From: Ciborinia camelliae
Taxonomy: Eukaryota > Ascomycota > Leotiomycetes > Helotiales > Sclerotiniaceae
DNA length: 64,000 nucleotides
Direction of reading: 5' to 3'
NCBI GenBank assembly: GCA_025890175.1
Contig: JANPYM010000002.1
Coordinates: 828,383 to 892,382, forward strand
Below the pieces are notes generated by a model. That model searched no databases. It was given only the letters and a program-made list of their open reading frames with translations, and had not been told where the DNA came from. Shown here piece by piece: positions 44,216 to 56,612 of this stretch (position 1 is its first letter; each line of letters starts with the position of its first letter). Both the position numbers and the translations under genes were made by a program.

Positions 44216-46516
44216 GATGTTGACGGAACACCTGGTTATTTGTAATGAAGAGTAAAAGTGTGTAGATTACTGAGTATTTTCTTCCCTAATGGCGACGAGA
44301 CACGTGCAAGAATTTGAGTCTGTTTTATAGGTATCTATGGATTCGATATCGATATTGTCCTAATTTTACCCCGCATCAACCCGTTATCAGTCTGTCAAGA
44401 TAATAAAACTGTCGAACCGAAGAGTCCACCGGTACGCAGGTGGTTCAAATGTACGCTCAAGCCTCGATGACGGCGTATGTGCGAGGGATTGCCGTGTGCT
44501 CGCTCGTGGGATTAGAGTCACTCACGTCTTCATCTCAAATGTAGACTTTTGTTCTTGAGATTCAAGTAAAGGGGTCGCCGACGATTGAAGGGTGCAACTA
44601 CACCATACATAACATCAATATACTAACATCTGAAAGCCAAAATCCAGCTAATTACGACTATAAGCCGTGAGCATTCGTTGTGAGATTGCCCTCAGCTTGG
44701 ATGCAAAGCTTCACGAAGATTGTTAAAGCGGCGGTAATTCAATATCAAAAGTTGAAAACTCCAGCCAACTAATATTTGACTATCAAAGGTATCTCACAGA
44801 TATCTTTTGACGCCAGAATCTCATTTTCCCCCTATTATTATTGTTATTTGAACCCATATCATATGATAAGATTTGGGTTTGGCATCGATCTTGGGATACT
44901 TTTAATGCCTAGGTACCTACCTAGGTACGTAAGGTAGGAAGGAGTGCTTGTCCCGATTTCTTTAAAGCAGCATGCGGTCCTAAACATCTTTGTTTGGTGA
45001 AGGGGTAAAAATGATGATTTGGCTTTCCGAGCTCCGGGCATGACCTCAAGTTAGCCATGACATGGTCAATCGCTTCATCATCCACTTTCCTCCCGTCTAG
45101 AGCAGATTGCTTCTATTGATCTGTACAGTTTGATACTCATTTCTTGAATTGCAAGGTGGCGATGGGAAGAGAAGAAGAGAAAGCAGCGCGAAACCTTTTT
45201 TCACGATCATCGGCTTCTTGTCGGTACACATACGCCAAACGATACAGCATACCCACTGACCCTGTTTAACGCTGTTAGCATTCCAAACGTTCCACATTCG
45301 ACTTTACCCAAAGAATTTACACTCCTGCACTTGATTAACAGAGCAAGTATATCTTCATTCGGACCTCTTCATTCAGCTGCTATAATCGTGCCAACACTGG
45401 TTCGAGATTTCAAGTCTCGCCTGCCCCAAAACTGGTGAGCATGTCCCAGTCTTATGAAGACTCCTTGTACCCCCTAGTCATATGTGTTGCAAGTGACGAA
45501 TTATTGTAATTGTGAATCGGTAACTTTGTTTATATCGGGATTGTTGCGGAATAGTTTGCTCGCAGGATTGGGCTTTTGCCACTCGTACTTTGTGTATAAA
45601 GATAGGCTAACCCTTCCCAGGCTTTTCACTCTTCGAGTGATCATATAGATATATTTCCACTCTCAAGTTACATTCTGAAGACTCCGACGCACTTGATCTA
45701 ATTCGAGGCTCGGGTTCTTGATTCGGAAGGGTCTTAGGCTGGGAATATGAGGTTTCGAGGTCGTGTATCCTTCACATTAATCGGTAACGCATTTGTGACC
45801 TAACCATTAATCCCTCATGTGAGTAGAGCCCTGTTCAACTAGTTAGCTTCCAGACACGGGAATGGAAAGCAAGAATACTAACCAGTGGGTAGCAACTTTT
45901 CAAAGAGTGTAATATCTTTCTCAGGCAAGCAAGCTACCCAGAAGAAGGTCTGCTTCATATCTTGACCTCAAATCTCCGGGACCTAAAACCGGCCCTTGAG
46001 TAATCAACCTGCTTCTTTCTAATCCTACCTGAAAGTATTGCATCGCACAGTCGTCTCTACACCTGCAGTATAGCTGCAGATGATCTGGTATATACCTTTG
46101 TTCCTCAACTCTCTTTTCACCATCTTCGACTTGTCATTATTTTGGGTGGTCAAGAGCCTTTTGTTGATGACCTAAATGAATTTGTTGGCTTGAAGCATTG
46201 TAATTTCCCAGAGAGTCCTTGGAAGTTTATAGCTTATCCTTATCGGCCTGTAAAGATCTGTATGTCATTGTCCAATACAATTCTCTTCAATTCAATTAAG
46301 AGAGTCATTGGTTCTATCCGACCTGGCATTGGCAATTTCGGTTAAGCTGACTACAATTAGAGATTTTCTTAATAATATTGCAATTTCTTGCACAAAGAGC
46401 TTTGCTGCTTCGACATATTGTTCTTAAATATCCTTGTACCTATACTTCTTTTTGGATAGCACGTATTGAAACTCTAATGCAACGTAAGAATCTGTTTTGA
46501 AGCTGGAATCTTCAAT
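44216..46516. other. Gene-free spacer with CCTAGGTACC cluster
   Basis: No gene is supported. Overlapping palindromic CCTAGGTACC/TACCTAGGTA motifs lie at about 44909-44932. The last few hundred bases are the probable leader of the next gene. Confidence 0.45.
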
Positions 46517-48369
46517 ATGGATCCTCTTCCTGCATACCATGAACTCAACAAGGATGTTGCAATGCTCGTCGCTCCATATCTTGACACTCGCGATCTTTAC
46601 TTTGGTTGTCTTGTATATTCTCATTTCAATGAGATTTTCGGTGAATATCTTTGGACCAATCCGTTCAGGGACCTAGCCAATAGAACTAAGCCTTGTGGTA
46701 AGGATATAATCTTATTAGTTCTACTGAGCCTTTCACTGACTACATATACCCAGGACTTGTTTCGAAATTCTTCTTTGCCTCCAAGCGCCTTGACCCCAAG
46801 GTCCTTAGGAGGGTTCGAATCCTCGACATGCGTGCACTGTATGAGATTAGACGTGACCGATCCCACACCAATGACTGCATCATATTCGGAACATACCTTA
46901 AGCCTGAGTGGTTTTTCAAGTTCTTTAAGAACTTTCCCAACCTCAATTGCATCCTTCTCGCACCGACATGCTCGGAGGACTACGGGGTATTTCCCGGTGA
47001 TGATCTTCCGGATGAATACAACGGAATACCACAACCAGAGTTTCTGAGCGCATCTGGTTGTACTACCTTCAATTATTCCCTCATCCTTCGCCAAAACATA
47101 ACCAAGTATCTAATCTACGTCGACGCATCTTACACTGTTCGCAATCCAAACTGGGGAACCTTTTTTACCATCGAGAATCTTCCAAACATTAGGATCTTGA
47201 AGCTACGAGGCTTGAGATTAACGGATACTATGTTGCCCCCTATTGTCACCAACTCTAGGCAACAGATTTGGTCATTAGATCTTCGCGATAATCTCTTGAC
47301 CGACAATACCATCGTCCCTCTGCTACGCAACTGTTTTCTGGATCGATTCCCAGATATCGAATATGGCCCTCTCCGCGCAACTGACGAGGCATTGTTCGAA
47401 CACCCGCCAACCTATCGTGAGGTCAACGAAGGCGCCGATCCACTGCCAACTACTACGACTACACTCCGCCCCGATATTATCAATCGAGTTGAGTGCTCCA
47501 CTCCAGGAGGAGACGCGCTGAATATCCTTGAGAGAAAGAACAACGTTCAAGATAACCTTCTAATGGTTACAGGTCTTACCCACCTCTACATATCCGACAA
47601 CAAGTTCACAGCACTTGGACCTCAAAACCTCCTCGGGCGCACAAACTGTCTCCAAGTCCTAGACGTCGGGTCTAATCGCACCAGTCTAGCCGTAGGAGCC
47701 GGTGCTGGTGTAGATGTCTACGCGCAGGAACACACAATCCGTTTTCTCTCTCGACAGTGGCAGCCCCGTCTCGAAGTTCTACGTATTCATCACTCTATCG
47801 TCACGCGTCATGCATCAGTCGTAAGCCAAAGTCACAGATACGACAGTAAAGAAGCCATCTCGAATCTCAAGATCGAGAAAACATGTCAAACCGAGCTCGA
47901 AAATCAAGGTCCATCTTTCGATCCTCAGGATAACACAAGACTCCGCTCCCTAACCCTCACCTCCATCCCCCGCAAGTCGAGCATGGAACTATTCCTTGCT
48001 CTCAGATACTTTATCGTCAGACTTGCTGCGCAAGAAGTTACAATTCATGATGCGCGCGAGAACGTCAAGAGCAGGCGTGCTCCTGTCCTATATCCTGGAT
48101 TGAGAAAGCTTACGCTGGAGTTTTTACCCGAGGAGCATGTTGTTCGACCCTCGGATTCTGTTACGGGTCATGGGGATGTGGATAGCTATTACGAGGAATT
48201 GGCGAGAGATTTCTCGTTTTTGAATTATGAGAGTATTCGGGCACCAACGAGGAGACAGCAGGAGGAGATTGGGGTGGTGCCTACGGTTGATATTGTAAAG
48301 GAGTTGAAGGAGTGGAGAAAGATTGAGGTTAGGCATTGGAGTGGAGAGTTGAAGATCAAGTTGTTTTAG
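46517..48369 (+). CDS. F-box / leucine-rich repeat-like protein
   Basis: Exons 46517-46697 and 46754-48369 join across a 56-bp intron (GTAAGG donor, CCCAG acceptor) to give 598 residues. Residues ~1-55 resemble an F-box (LPAYHELNKDVAMLVAPYLD, then cysteine-containing helix and W..P.R). Leucine-rich stretches follow: IRILKLRGLRLTDTMLPPI, WSLDLRDNLLTD, LTHLYISDNKFTALGPQNLL and LQVLDVGSN, which are LRR-like. F-box proteins recruit substrates to SCF ubiquitin ligases through Skp1; LRRs would bind the substrate. The F-box is degenerate, so the Skp1 interaction is uncertain. Large families of such proteins are common in these fungi. The first and second exons are in different frames and only the spliced form gives one continuous protein. 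Confidence 0.75.
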
Positions 48370-50516
48370 ATGAAGGGGGTTAAATCTTTGAAGGATGTGA
48401 TATGATTGGTGCATTTGGTTGGTTTGGTTGAATTGGTGGGCTATAATTGGTTGAACATGTTACTTTAGGATAGGATTAGATACCCTTTATGAATGTTATG
48501 ATTTAATCTCTTACATACATTCCCTTCGAATGACGTCATGAAGATAATGAAGCTACCACCGGTGAGCTCCTTCCAAACAATGCCTTGGCTACAATTAGGC
48601 AATATAAATAAGTCCCGGTGAGCCCTTTACAAACATCTTGGTAAAAAACACCGTAACTCCCGGTGAGCTTCCAACATATGAATTTTCCATCCTCATTTTA
48701 ATCGTCAATACTCAGTTCAACATTCAACCCCCACATCTCAACTTCTCAGACAAGATCCTCTATTCAATCAACTCAATCCGAACCTCCAAAACCCCTATCT
48801 TGACCCCCTCGAACAATATCGCTTAACCACTCAGCCCCCAAATTCACATGGATCTTCAAACTGCAATCCAAAGGACGAAAATCCAATATTCTTTCAAACA
48901 ATTTGAAACATTAGAACCCGAGCAATTTACCTCTTTCAATCGAGATCTTTTCACTATTCAAATCTATTTGTATATTGAAATGTAAAACTCCATTCCGTTG
49001 GATGAGATTCTTTTATTGATTCTTATAGGTTGATTGAAATATTCGACCGTTGGATCTTATCTTCACTACTCGAGGTATGGGGTATTGGGTATGATAGGTT
49101 TAGATGGTATGATTCGATTTCCTATCTTTATTTCGATATTGAAGATTAATACTTTATGTTGGTAGAGACGGTTACTATGTAGCGTAGCAGCGGTACTAGT
49201 AGTGGAATTCTTCTACCACTGCTACTATCTTAATCCACTCATATGTTTTCACCATATACCTGATCGGAGTCATTCTCTTGACACTTTATTTCTTTTTATG
49301 TCACAGAGCTATTTCAATCATTCAACGATAATATTTCCATTTCCAAATGCAACATCGCGATTGTCACGTTCTTCCATATCGTTCTAATTAATCAAGGTAT
49401 TGGACATTAAAGGGTTGGATAATACTTCTTAATTACTCGATATTCATTTAGATATTAAGTAAATGTGATATTATGTTCCCGAACCACTCATATGAAATAT
49501 TGCATTCAAGGTTGTTCTGAAAATGTATATATTCAAGTGTTATTTTGATCGGCGAATTTCTGTCACTCTTTTAGAGAGATTCTAATGATCCGATCCGAGG
49601 ATTTCCAGATGACTGTTCCCTTGAATTGATATGTGTAGATGCGGGTGCTAAATTCCCTATTTAATCCAAAATCCAGGCCCAAGACGACTAAATGACCACC
49701 TCTCGTCCAAAACCCCCACCCATACAACCCGTCACGGTATTAAAGACAGTTTAAACCATCTCCTGACCAACTACCAGAAGCAGCCCCAGAAGCACTCAGA
49801 CGATCCTCTACTTTCTCTATGAATTGGACAGGATGAAAAAAGTGCAGGGAATTATTACTCGGAGACCCTCGTCTTACTAATAAGAGACCGAGTCGGAGGA
49901 GCGGACATCAAGAATTAAACCCACGACTCCATGTATCATCTATTGACTACCTATATAACTAGTATTCACGAGGCCAATGGCGCCGACAACGAGATTTCCT
50001 GCTATGGTGACAGCGTGCAATATTCCACACGTCATCCATAGTTCTCGTAGTCGGAAATATAGAACTTCTAGACTCGGGATGCAATTACAGGCTTACGGCC
50101 TATCGATGAAAGTTGGGGAGTTTCTGTGACATTTTCAACTATTTCATACTTCTCATTGGCCAGGTAGCTATAGAAAACCCCGAAGAAAGAATCAACGAGG
50201 TCGAGTGAATTTCACTCGAGTCCCCTCATAATATTGCTGATAGAGCGCCTCGGTCAAAATCGTGGCAAAGCGGAGAAGGAAGAGGGGGAGAAGCAAGAGA
50301 GTTTGAATGGCCGATCTTAGGAAGTTTTTTGGTTCGGGATGATGTATACCGATAATCTGGCGAACTTCTATTGGTAATGATGAGGTGCTCTCATCTTAAT
50401 CAACATTCTCCATTACCTCGATTCATTCTCCCAATCATCATATAATATTCATCTGATATCATCTCATCTCACCCCAGCTCATCTCACTTAATTCCATCTC
50501 CACCACAATTTCATCC
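48370..50516. other. Gene-free spacer
   Basis: No gene is supported. A diverged repeat with core CCGGTGAGC occurs three times (about 48558, 48615 and 48660). A potential hairpin (GTAGCAGCGGTA...TACCACTGCTAC) is near 49180-49225. Otherwise AT-rich DNA. Confidence 0.5.
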
Positions 50517-50678
50517 ATGCCAACAAGAAATGCCCAGGTGAGGCCATCCAAACTACCTACCTTTCCTACCAATGGATTCGCTTTTCCTTCACCACCTGCA
50601 TCCCAAATGCTTCCTCAAACCCTCCAATGGAACCTCTCATCTGAACCATTCACCAACCCAAACCTCCCACCCCAATAA
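50517..50678 (+). CDS. Possible small Pro/Ser/Asn-rich protein (53 residues)
   Basis: A 53-codon frame follows a long pyrimidine-rich leader (TCATCTCATCTCACC type) that is typical of fungal 5' ends. The peptide starts MPTRNAQVRPSKLP, is rich in Pro, Asn, Ser and Phe, and ends NPNLPPQ. It has no recognisable domain, signal peptide or membrane segment. The GTGAGG immediately after codon 7 could also be a splice donor, in which case this is only a first exon. Confidence 0.25.
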   Translation: MPTRNAQVRPSKLPTFPTNGFAFPSPPASQMLPQTLQWNLSSEPFTNPNLPPQ

Positions 50679-53222
50679 AACATCCCAGATTTCTCCAATA
50701 CTACTAGTACTCCACAGAATAAATAGATAACCCTCCTCCAAATGTTGGCACCGACGAGGACAGAGATAAAACAAAATACTATAAATGACGAGGAACAAAT
50801 TATTCATCAAAGAAGATCCCTGAGATGATAAAATACGAATAAATGACAGATATTTCCCAAGCAAACCATGCCCGTGGGTTTCAAAGGCACTGAGCACTGA
50901 ACGCTATTTTGAGATGCGATGCGATGCGCCGAGTCTATTATTCGATGCGTCGCGGAGTTGAAATAACAAATGCGAAGAGATCACACACTGTGAACATAAT
51001 ATCATCGGTTTCTGGCGCAATCATTAATTAGGTAGGTATTAACAAAGCAATTCTGCTTGATTTCCTAATATTTGCGAGGCTTATATCGAGTACCTACCTG
51101 TCTATGTAGGTATTTCCATCATGATTCCAGCCGTGCCTCTATTTTGGAGTTGGTATTCGTGGTATTAGGAGGAGGAAAATGGGATTGGAAAAAGCGTAAT
51201 AGAGTACCAAGGCAAAGACCACAGGAGAAAAGATAGCACATAATCAAAACGAAGCTGAAGAACCGAGTCAAGGAATTATTTAATTACAATATCATAAAGT
51301 AAAGTTGTGCACCTTCTATTGATTGAAGCCATTGGTGGTGCATCCATCATTTTTGATTCAAGTTCATTTTATGTTGAATAAATATTAAAATGCTATGTAG
51401 GTACTAATAAGACATCACCTTCCCCCAACCCCGACTCTTACATAAATATCCAAACAAAGCACTCCTGTCACTAACAAAATAGGGAAAGACCACTTGGCCG
51501 GGTGGGTTGAGTGGCGCACTGCAGTAGTGCCTCCAATGTCAAAATGCGAGCGGGCTCTCCAATCTTTCATTCGGGGAGGAATTGCACACCTGTACAGAGT
51601 ACGCCAGCTGCCCGGGGCTGGTTGGAACTGTTTTGTCATCTTGATCTTCGTTTTTTTTTGAATTGTCTTTTTTTTTGGGTTTTGGTTTTGGTGGCCCAAG
51701 AATACTTGTTTGGTATTGGTGAATGCTGTTGTTTGCGGGGACTCGTTTTGGCGACGCGAATGTTGAAAAGTGGATCCGGTATCGACGACGTGCCTCGATG
51801 ATTTGTCGGATTGAGATTTGGTTCATCAAATGAGGTTGACCTATAGGCTACCTACTAGTATGTATCATCTGAAACTCGTCAACAGTAGCAATGTTCATAA
51901 GTGTTTATATCTGTACCGCAAAATCTGTTGCAGTCACATAACATCCACAACGAGATTATTTCTCAACTTCCATGAATCTTCATTTTGGAATACCAGGTAC
52001 GCATCAAGAGGTTCGCTTTCGCTTTCCCCATTGATTTCTTGTCTTCTTCTAGATATTCAACATAAGTGTATGATCAAACATCAAGCACCAAAAAGAAACA
52101 TCCAACACCTTTCGATATCGCCAGGCTATACTTCATCAACCTTCATCGCATTTCCATGTTCAGCTGAAAAGACTTTCCGACGCAAACCTGCCCATTCCAA
52201 ATGTTTCTTACATGACTCGGGAAGCAAACATTCCCTTAAATATTGCACAATTTAATCCAAGCAAAGGTATCATAACTTTCAACCACAAATTACGGCTAAG
52301 TCGAAGCTCACAACCATAAGGGCACACCCTGTCTGTTGCGAATTTGGAGCCAACAAGCACATAAGCTCTAGCACTTTCAATATAGAATCCTCACAGGTTA
52401 TTGTCAACAAACGAGAGACAGATCAGGTTGTATGTAATTCATGTTCGCATGGAAAAGGAGACATCTACAGGTTAAAGAACATTAGTGGATTGAGAAAACA
52501 ATCAAGGAGCTGCATGATATGCTGAAGAGATTCCATGAATATGAGTTTTCGCGTGGGAGTAAAAGAGTTCGGATTAAGTAGAGATGAAGATGATAGAAAA
52601 CCATGAAGCACTTGCGGTTGATTCTGGTACCGGGCATGGTCTCAAATGTTGAAGGTAGATGTGAGAGAGGGAATGGTGGAGATCGATATAAACACAAGAC
52701 AACAAGAATAATACGCTATTTTACAATGATCATGCTGTGTGCTTTCTAATAGTCTACATGTACCGCGAATAAAGCACTACATACAACATCGAGATAAAAA
52801 GTCCAGGTGCGAGGTCAACCTAATAACAACCCCTTACAGACCAACTTGATCCTTCATAGAAACTTCACAAAGACAAATCACATCACAGCAAACATGCGCA
52901 AGAAAAATGTATTCAAAAATATAAATATATTCGGCCACATCACTACACCTCCAACTATATAACTACTAGGTACTTCCACCCATTCATTACCCCTCAAATT
53001 CTTTCCGGCACACATAAAATGTCTCCTAAAGGAACCAACTTTACAAAACTCATCAAAGAGTTTCATAGCTAGGATACCTCAAGGAAGAGTCTCGAAGAAT
53101 CAAAATCGTGACTCGGGTTTTATTCTTGCTTCACTGTCCACACTTGCTCGCTCTGGGTTGAGACTCGGCAAGCTCTAGCAATATTTTGAAGCGATGTTTG
53201 GGGGGGAGGGGTTTTCTATTCT
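50679..53222. other. Gene-free spacer
   Basis: No supported gene. A minus-strand frame at 52878-53066 encodes 62 residues with one hydrophobic segment, and frames at 51415-52255 overlap on both strands; none has recognisable content. Confidence 0.4.
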
Positions 53223-53670
53223 CTCTTGCTGGAGAGAGAATGGGAAAGTATGATGAGAATGAAGGAGAATACCTACCTTCATGAAAGAAGGATCAGTTAA
53301 TGAGAATAGATCCAAAACAGTATCTCGTGGGTTGAAGGATACTCCTCTGTGCATGAATGAATATTGATGTTGTTGATGAAGGGGAAAAGAAATAGAGAGA
53401 AAAATTTCGAGGTTTTCATATGCATCGCTAGCTCATACGCTAGTGAGAAATGGGCTTAGTTCATGTATAGCCAATTGGTCAATTCGATCGGATCCACTTC
53501 AGCCTCGTCAATAAGGCCCGTCGCGTCATTGCGGGCGCCAAAGGGCGGGCGAACTTTAACAAATAATATGAACTCGCGATTCCGCACTTTAACTCCCAGT
53601 CCCATCCAGTGCACCTGTCCACAACATACCTTTTCGCAACGCCATATTCGTATTTTTCTGCACCCCAAAA

Positions 53671-54478
53671 ATGGTATTCCCCCTCCATTCCACCCTCCCC
53701 TTTGTGGAAAACACAAAACTAACAGAAACCCCCCCAAAAGCCACCAAAACGCAAAAACAACTCTGCGTCAACAGCCGGACCGCGGTCCAAGCTAGCCAAA
53801 GAAAATAACATTACCGCCGCCGAAGAAACAGAGATTAAAGAAGCTTTTTCTCTGTTTGCGCAGAAGATGGAGGGGGAGAAGGAGGGCGTTATTGCGATTG
53901 GTGATGTGAGGAGGGCGTTGATGTATGTGCTATTTCTCTTTGCGCTTTTTTTTTTCTACAGGAGCATCCCATCCATCTATCCACTCGATTTACACTTCAA
54001 GATATTTTCGTGCGAAAGTAGTACCTACCTACCTACCTCGATATGGAATATACTGACCAGGAAAAAAAGAGCACTAGGTCTAACCCCCACGGCCTCGGAA
54101 CTCCGCGAATACCATAGCATACTGGATCCAGAAGACGAAGGGTACACCGTCTACCGACATTTCCTCGCCATTTGCGCCATCAAATTTCATTCTCGGTCCC
54201 GGACGACGGATTCGCATAAAAAGGAGGTGGATGATGCCTTTAGACTTTTTACAAATGCGGGACAGAAGAAGAGCGCCGGTGGAGGTGAAGGTGGAGAGGA
54301 TATGGGAAGAATCACATTGGCGACGTTGAAGAGGGTGGCGAGGGTGTTGAAGGAAGATGTGGACGAGGATCTCCTGATTAATATGTTGTTGGAGGCGAAT
54401 GGGGGAAAGGGAGTGGGGAAGGGGGTTGAGAGAGATGAGTTTGAGGACGTTATGAGGAGAGCGGGGATGTGGAGATGA
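53671..54478 (+). CDS. EF-hand (calmodulin/centrin-like) protein, left copy
   Basis: Exons 53671-53673 (the ATG alone), 53726-53922 and 54070-54478 give 609 nt and 202 residues. The first intron is 52 bp (GTATTC donor, CTAACAG acceptor) and the second 147 bp (GTATGT donor). A basic, disordered N-terminus leads to SKLAKENNITAAEETEIKEA, then an EF-hand-like helix-loop-helix with loop residues not all of canonical type, and RRALIALGLTPTASEL formed across the second splice. A second half has EVDDAFRLF, a Gly-rich insert and LKEDVDEDLLINMLLEA. The protein matches a fungal calmodulin-like family; whether it still binds calcium is unclear because the acidic loop positions are poor. The first intron and the 3-base first exon are the weak part of the model. 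Identical copy at 55371-56178. Confidence 0.7.
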
Positions 54479-54843
54479 GGGTAGATGGATGGGTTATTTG
54501 ATACATGTCATGGATTTTGAGTGCTTGGCGCAATTGGAGTTCCGGGGTTATGGGGCTTTGATTTACAGGTGGCTTTTTTGGCATGGCGTTTGGGACATGA
54601 TATGATATCATCATGGATGGATTCACATACACAGAGGAGTCTGGCATAGCATTGTTTTGTTGCATATATTTCATTTATTTAGCTAATTGCTCTTGGTATG
54701 AACGCCATCAAGATTAGGCAAAATCCGGTACAGCCCGGCAAAACACCTTTCCAACTCATGAATATTTCCATTTATCTGACCATTGCTGATATATTTATAA
54801 CGCCTATTCCCATAAATCTTCTTGATATCATGAAACGGCTAGC

Positions 54844-54912
54844 CTAGGCTGGAACCTCCATGTGAATTTTAGGAGCTGGGGCCTCGGTCTGTGCGGACTC
54901 GGATGCAGGAGC
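54844..54912 (-). pseudogene. Truncated 3' end of the eIF4E-like gene at the gap
   Basis: The last 69 bases of the eIF4E-like coding sequence, including its stop, are present here and end at the gap. The intact gene lies to the right of the gap. This fragment belongs to the duplicated 1,690-bp segment and is most likely not real biology. Confidence 0.85.
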
Positions 54913-54922
54913 NNNNNNNNNN
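54913..54922. other. Assembly gap (10 N) between the identical segments
   Basis: Ten Ns separate the two 1,690-bp identical sequences. The placeholder length says nothing about real distance. Confidence 0.97.
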
Positions 54923-56612
54923 CTCTTGCTGGAGAGAGAATGGGAAAGTATGATGAGAATGAAGGAGAATACCTACCTTCATGAAAGAAGGATCAGTTAA
55001 TGAGAATAGATCCAAAACAGTATCTCGTGGGTTGAAGGATACTCCTCTGTGCATGAATGAATATTGATGTTGTTGATGAAGGGGAAAAGAAATAGAGAGA
55101 AAAATTTCGAGGTTTTCATATGCATCGCTAGCTCATACGCTAGTGAGAAATGGGCTTAGTTCATGTATAGCCAATTGGTCAATTCGATCGGATCCACTTC
55201 AGCCTCGTCAATAAGGCCCGTCGCGTCATTGCGGGCGCCAAAGGGCGGGCGAACTTTAACAAATAATATGAACTCGCGATTCCGCACTTTAACTCCCAGT
55301 CCCATCCAGTGCACCTGTCCACAACATACCTTTTCGCAACGCCATATTCGTATTTTTCTGCACCCCAAAAATGGTATTCCCCCTCCATTCCACCCTCCCC
55401 TTTGTGGAAAACACAAAACTAACAGAAACCCCCCCAAAAGCCACCAAAACGCAAAAACAACTCTGCGTCAACAGCCGGACCGCGGTCCAAGCTAGCCAAA
55501 GAAAATAACATTACCGCCGCCGAAGAAACAGAGATTAAAGAAGCTTTTTCTCTGTTTGCGCAGAAGATGGAGGGGGAGAAGGAGGGCGTTATTGCGATTG
55601 GTGATGTGAGGAGGGCGTTGATGTATGTGCTATTTCTCTTTGCGCTTTTTTTTTTCTACAGGAGCATCCCATCCATCTATCCACTCGATTTACACTTCAA
55701 GATATTTTCGTGCGAAAGTAGTACCTACCTACCTACCTCGATATGGAATATACTGACCAGGAAAAAAAGAGCACTAGGTCTAACCCCCACGGCCTCGGAA
55801 CTCCGCGAATACCATAGCATACTGGATCCAGAAGACGAAGGGTACACCGTCTACCGACATTTCCTCGCCATTTGCGCCATCAAATTTCATTCTCGGTCCC
55901 GGACGACGGATTCGCATAAAAAGGAGGTGGATGATGCCTTTAGACTTTTTACAAATGCGGGACAGAAGAAGAGCGCCGGTGGAGGTGAAGGTGGAGAGGA
56001 TATGGGAAGAATCACATTGGCGACGTTGAAGAGGGTGGCGAGGGTGTTGAAGGAAGATGTGGACGAGGATCTCCTGATTAATATGTTGTTGGAGGCGAAT
56101 GGGGGAAAGGGAGTGGGGAAGGGGGTTGAGAGAGATGAGTTTGAGGACGTTATGAGGAGAGCGGGGATGTGGAGATGAGGGTAGATGGATGGGTTATTTG
56201 ATACATGTCATGGATTTTGAGTGCTTGGCGCAATTGGAGTTCCGGGGTTATGGGGCTTTGATTTACAGGTGGCTTTTTTGGCATGGCGTTTGGGACATGA
56301 TATGATATCATCATGGATGGATTCACATACACAGAGGAGTCTGGCATAGCATTGTTTTGTTGCATATATTTCATTTATTTAGCTAATTGCTCTTGGTATG
56401 AACGCCATCAAGATTAGGCAAAATCCGGTACAGCCCGGCAAAACACCTTTCCAACTCATGAATATTTCCATTTATCTGACCATTGCTGATATATTTATAA
56501 CGCCTATTCCCATAAATCTTCTTGATATCATGAAACGGCTAGCCTAGGCTGGAACCTCCATGTGAATTTTAGGAGCTGGGGCCTCGGTCTGTGCGGACTC
56601 GGATGCAGGAGC
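54923..56612. repeat. 1,690-bp direct duplicate, right copy
   Basis: Identical by inspection to 53223-54912. Beyond 56612 the sequence continues into the body of the eIF4E-like gene, which shows that this copy is joined to authentic right-hand sequence, while the left copy is joined to authentic left-hand sequence. Confidence 0.92.
55371..56178 (+). CDS. EF-hand (calmodulin/centrin-like) protein, right copy
   Basis: Same gene as 53671-54478 with exons 55371-55373, 55426-55622 and 55770-56178 (202 residues). Sequence and introns are identical, which argues against an ancient duplication. It converges with the eIF4E-like gene, whose stop lies 366 bases further on. Count it once when estimating gene number. 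Confidence 0.7.

Larger units (their letters stand above)
53223..54912. repeat. 1,690-bp direct duplicate, left copy (probable assembly artefact)
   Basis: The segment 53223-54912 recurs at 54923-56612 with a constant offset of 1,700 bases and no difference that I could see. The ten Ns at 54913-54922 lie exactly between the two. The left copy stops abruptly at the gap and the right copy starts abruptly after it. This is the pattern of two overlapping contig ends joined without merging. It holds a whole EF-hand gene and the 3' end of the eIF4E-like gene. Confidence 0.92.

Noticed and set aside
46808..46822. GGGTTCGAATCCTC, another B-box-like match
   Set aside because: It lies inside the second exon of the F-box gene and encodes protein in frame; no tRNA fold.
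51818..52255. 145-codon plus-strand open frame
   Set aside because: No ATG start, no domain, low-complexity and Ser/His-rich composition typical of random AT-rich sequence.
53463..53795. 110-codon plus-strand frame (and its copy at 55163-55495)
   Set aside because: Out of frame with and overlapping the EF-hand first exons; it is a shadow frame.
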